Assembly: GCA_048498995.1 (NCBI GenBank)
Contig: JBEHWX010000021.1
Span: 1 to 64,000, forward strand
DNA from: JBEHWX01 sp048498995
GTDB lineage: Bacteria > Bacteroidota > Ignavibacteria > OLB7
Length of the DNA: 64,000 nt
Direction of reading: 5' to 3'
A program made the position numbers and the translations under genes. The first letter of the stretch is position 1. Each line of letters starts with the position of its first letter. Under the pieces are notes generated by a model, which saw nothing but the letters and a program-made list of their open reading frames with translations, ran no database searches and had not been told where the DNA came from. Positions 62,272 through 64,000 of this stretch are shown here, in pieces.

Positions 62272-62967
62272 TCAGCCGGCATGAACCCGCTCGGCGCGGG
62301 CAAGAGCCTCCGCTCCGAGCCGGGCGGTGCGCCGCATCTCCGGAACGTCCAGGATCTTCCCGATCGCTTCCGGCGCGTCGAGCGCCCAGAGCATGCTCAG
62401 CCCGAGCTCTTCCCGCGTAAGGTTCCCGGCACGCCGTGCCACATCTCCCACCGGGTCGGGAAAATGCCCCATCAGCCGCAACATCGGCCCGATGGCGCGG
62501 GGCCATTGCTGCCCGGGTCCCAAAAGGAAAGCCGGACGGAAGATCGTCCACCGCAGGCCGCTATGGATCACCACCTCCTCGGCGCGCTGCTTGCTCATCA
62601 CGTAGGCGCTGTGGCCGATCGCCCCGGCGCTCAGCAGCAGCAGCCGGCGCGCGCCGACGTGGCGCATCCGCTCGACCATCATCATCGCCGAGGCCACGTC
62701 AACCTCGTCGTAGCCGAGCCCCGTCTCCTTGATCTGCTTCCGCCGGGTTCCGACCATGTGGATCACCGCGTCGCAGCCGTCGATCGCCAGCTCGAGATCG
62801 TCCGGGGAGAGCGGGTTGCCGATCACCGCCACGCACTCGGGATGGGAGGGGAGCCTGGCCACGGAGCTCTTCCTGACGAGCGCGCGGACCGCGTGCCCGG
62901 CGCGCAGGAGCAGGGGAACGACGCCGGCCCCGGCAAAGCCGGTGGCTCCGGTAACGCAGATCTTCAT
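62272..62967 (-). CDS. NAD(P)-binding Rossmann (NmrA/SDR-like) protein
   Basis: 231 residues from ATG 62967 (a GTG 6 bases upstream is possible). The Rossmann motif is TGATGFAGAG at the start, then VIGNPL, DAVIHMVGT, and LLLLSAGAIG followed by SAYVMSKQRAE (Tyr-x3-Lys like) near 125. This fits the atypical SDR/NDUFA9 or NmrA-type group, which binds NAD(P) and acts as a reductase, epimerase or redox sensor. Substrate not visible. Confidence 0.8.
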   Translation of the reverse strand: MKICVTGATGFAGAGVVPLLLRAGHAVRALVRKSSVARLPSHPECVAVIGNPLSPDDLELAIDGCDAVIHMVGTRRKQIKETGLGYDEVDVASAMMMVERMRHVGARRLLLLSAGAIGHSAYVMSKQRAEEVVIHSGLRWTIFRPAFLLGPGQQWPRAIGPMLRLMGHFPDPVGDVARRAGNLTREELGLSMLWALDAPEAIGKILDVPEMRRTARLGAEALARAERVHAG

Positions 62968-63030
62968 GGTCACGGCCGTTTTGTGAATGCGCCCCGAATG
63001 GATCTTCGGCGCGAGGAGTATCGAACCGGC

Positions 63031-64000
63031 TCAGAACCGGAGCGCGACGCCGCCACGTACCGCAAGCGGGGTGCCGGGGGTGAAGTGGAGCTCGCTGACC
63101 GATGCCGCCTCTCCGGGAAGCCGGCTCTCGGTGTCGAACTGCGCCTCGTTCCAGGAGGCGTTCAGAAGATTCTCCGCATTGAGAAGAAGCTCGACCTCTC
63201 CGAGCCGGTAGCTGAGCGAGAGGTCGACGATCGTATAGCCGAGCGCGCGCACCTCGTCGTTCTCCACCGCCGGACGATCGCCCACGTGGCGAACGCGAAG
63301 GGCCGCGGCCGCATCGCCGATGTGCGCCACCATGGTGCCGGACAGGGTGAAGCTCGGCGCCAGCGGAATATAGTTCTCCCCCTCGGGAAGATCGCGGAAC
63401 CTTCCCCGCGACAGCGTGGCATCCACGCCGAGCGTGAGCCACTCCAGCGGAAGCGCCCGCAGCTCCAGATCGATTCCCTGACGGCGCGTTCCGCCGCTCT
63501 CCTCGGTGGTCCCCTCGTCGCCGACGTAGACGAGCTCGCTCTGGAGGTCGAGCATCCAGAGCGAGGCGGAGCCCTGCAGCGGGTCGCTCCCCCGCCCCCA
63601 GCGAAGGCCGAGCTCGGAGCCGAAGGCGCGCGGAAGCGTCTGGCCACCTTGCACCACGGCGCGCGCGTCGTTCGAGTGGAACCCGAGCCCGGAGTTGAGG
63701 AAGATCGTCGCCGACTCCCCGATCGGAACCGCGAGATTGGCCTTCGGCGAAAGGACGAGCTGTTGCGCGATGCCGTCGGCGCCCGAGCCGGCGCGGAGCT
63801 TGTCCTCGACATCGAAGCCGAGGTAATCGGCGCGGAGTCCGAGAAGGAGATCGGCCCAGGGGAGGATGATCTCCTGCTCGGCGTAGGGGCCGATCTGTCG
63901 CTCGTGGATGGTGGCGCTCACCTTCGTCTCCAGGCGCACGCGCGCCGAATCGTGGTGGAGCGAGACGTCGATATCGTCGCTCCGGAGCGTGGCGCCGACG
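63031..64000 (-). CDS. TonB-dependent receptor, C-terminal barrel, cut by window edge
   Basis: About 323 residues of the C-terminal beta-barrel are present and the reading frame stays open to the window edge, so the N-terminus lies beyond base 64000. Marks: repeated LGLRADYLGFDVED strands, RRQGIDLELRALPLEW, PSFTLSGTMVAHIGDA, YTIVDLSLSYRLGEVELLLNAENLLN (in parts), and a C-terminal VALRF. It looks like a siderophore/cofactor-type TonB receptor rather than the two large paralogues at 36800-43686. A GTG at 63939 is only an internal codon. Confidence 0.88.
   Translation of the reverse strand, partial: VGATLRSDDIDVSLHHDSARVRLETKVSATIHERQIGPYAEQEIILPWADLLLGLRADYLGFDVEDKLRAGSGADGIAQQLVLSPKANLAVPIGESATIFLNSGLGFHSNDARAVVQGGQTLPRAFGSELGLRWGRGSDPLQGSASLWMLDLQSELVYVGDEGTTEESGGTRRQGIDLELRALPLEWLTLGVDATLSRGRFRDLPEGENYIPLAPSFTLSGTMVAHIGDAAAALRVRHVGDRPAVENDEVRALGYTIVDLSLSYRLGEVELLLNAENLLNASWNEAQFDTESRLPGEAASVSELHFTPGTPLAVRGGVALRF

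Overview
The window looks like a GC-rich, Gram-negative chromosome segment from the Bacteroidota/Chlorobiota (FCB) side of the tree, possibly near Kapabacteria or Ignavibacteria. Evidence: outer-membrane receptors, a PorV/PorQ-family barrel, a GWxTD protein, a FlgD-like C-terminal domain on a large secreted protein, the order secY-map-infA-rpmJ-rpsM-rpsK-rpsD-rpoA-rplQ with no adk, and several upstream regions carrying a TTG-N18-21-TAnnTT(T/A)G motif that resembles the Bacteroidota promoter. No taxonomic marker was searched, so this is inference.

Layout. 1-266 is a minisatellite. 295-3304 (minus) holds a YaaW-like protein, ribD and a BsuPI-domain lipoprotein. 3510-6182 (plus) holds tadA, rsmI, a BON lipoprotein and an esterase, closed by a terminator at 6380-6422. 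6534-7892 (minus) holds a methyltransferase-like membrane protein and a YgjP-type metalloprotease. 8625-9275 is a low-complexity lipoprotein.

9544-32392 is the str-S10-spc-alpha supercluster: rpsL-rpsG-fusA-tuf, a hairpin and an 807-base spacer, then rpsJ through rplQ, with secY, map, infA and rpoA embedded, ended by a 16-bp stem terminator. Its spacers are unusually long and rich in hairpins and short repeats, and several ribosomal proteins carry extra tails. An RRM protein (32514-33053) sits alone between two terminators, followed by engB, a class V aminotransferase and serA.

36800-52876 is a cell-envelope block: two paralogous TonB-dependent receptors, a 1381-residue secreted protein, a PorV/PorQ-family barrel, a GWxTD lipid/envelope-type protein, a lipid A-type acyltransferase and a heptosyltransferase. 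The last three overlap and are probably co-translated. 53454-56084 encodes a GH2-like domain, apparently without its catalytic glutamates, joined to about six membrane segments. smc follows. The right end (minus) has an ECF sigma factor with a cupin-bearing anti-sigma, a nucleotide-sugar/NmrA-type Rossmann protein, and the C-terminal part of another TonB-dependent receptor cut by the window edge.

Recurrent oddities are the short intergenic tandem arrays, each with a different unit, and intrinsic terminators that end in CGTTTC rather than a pure T run.
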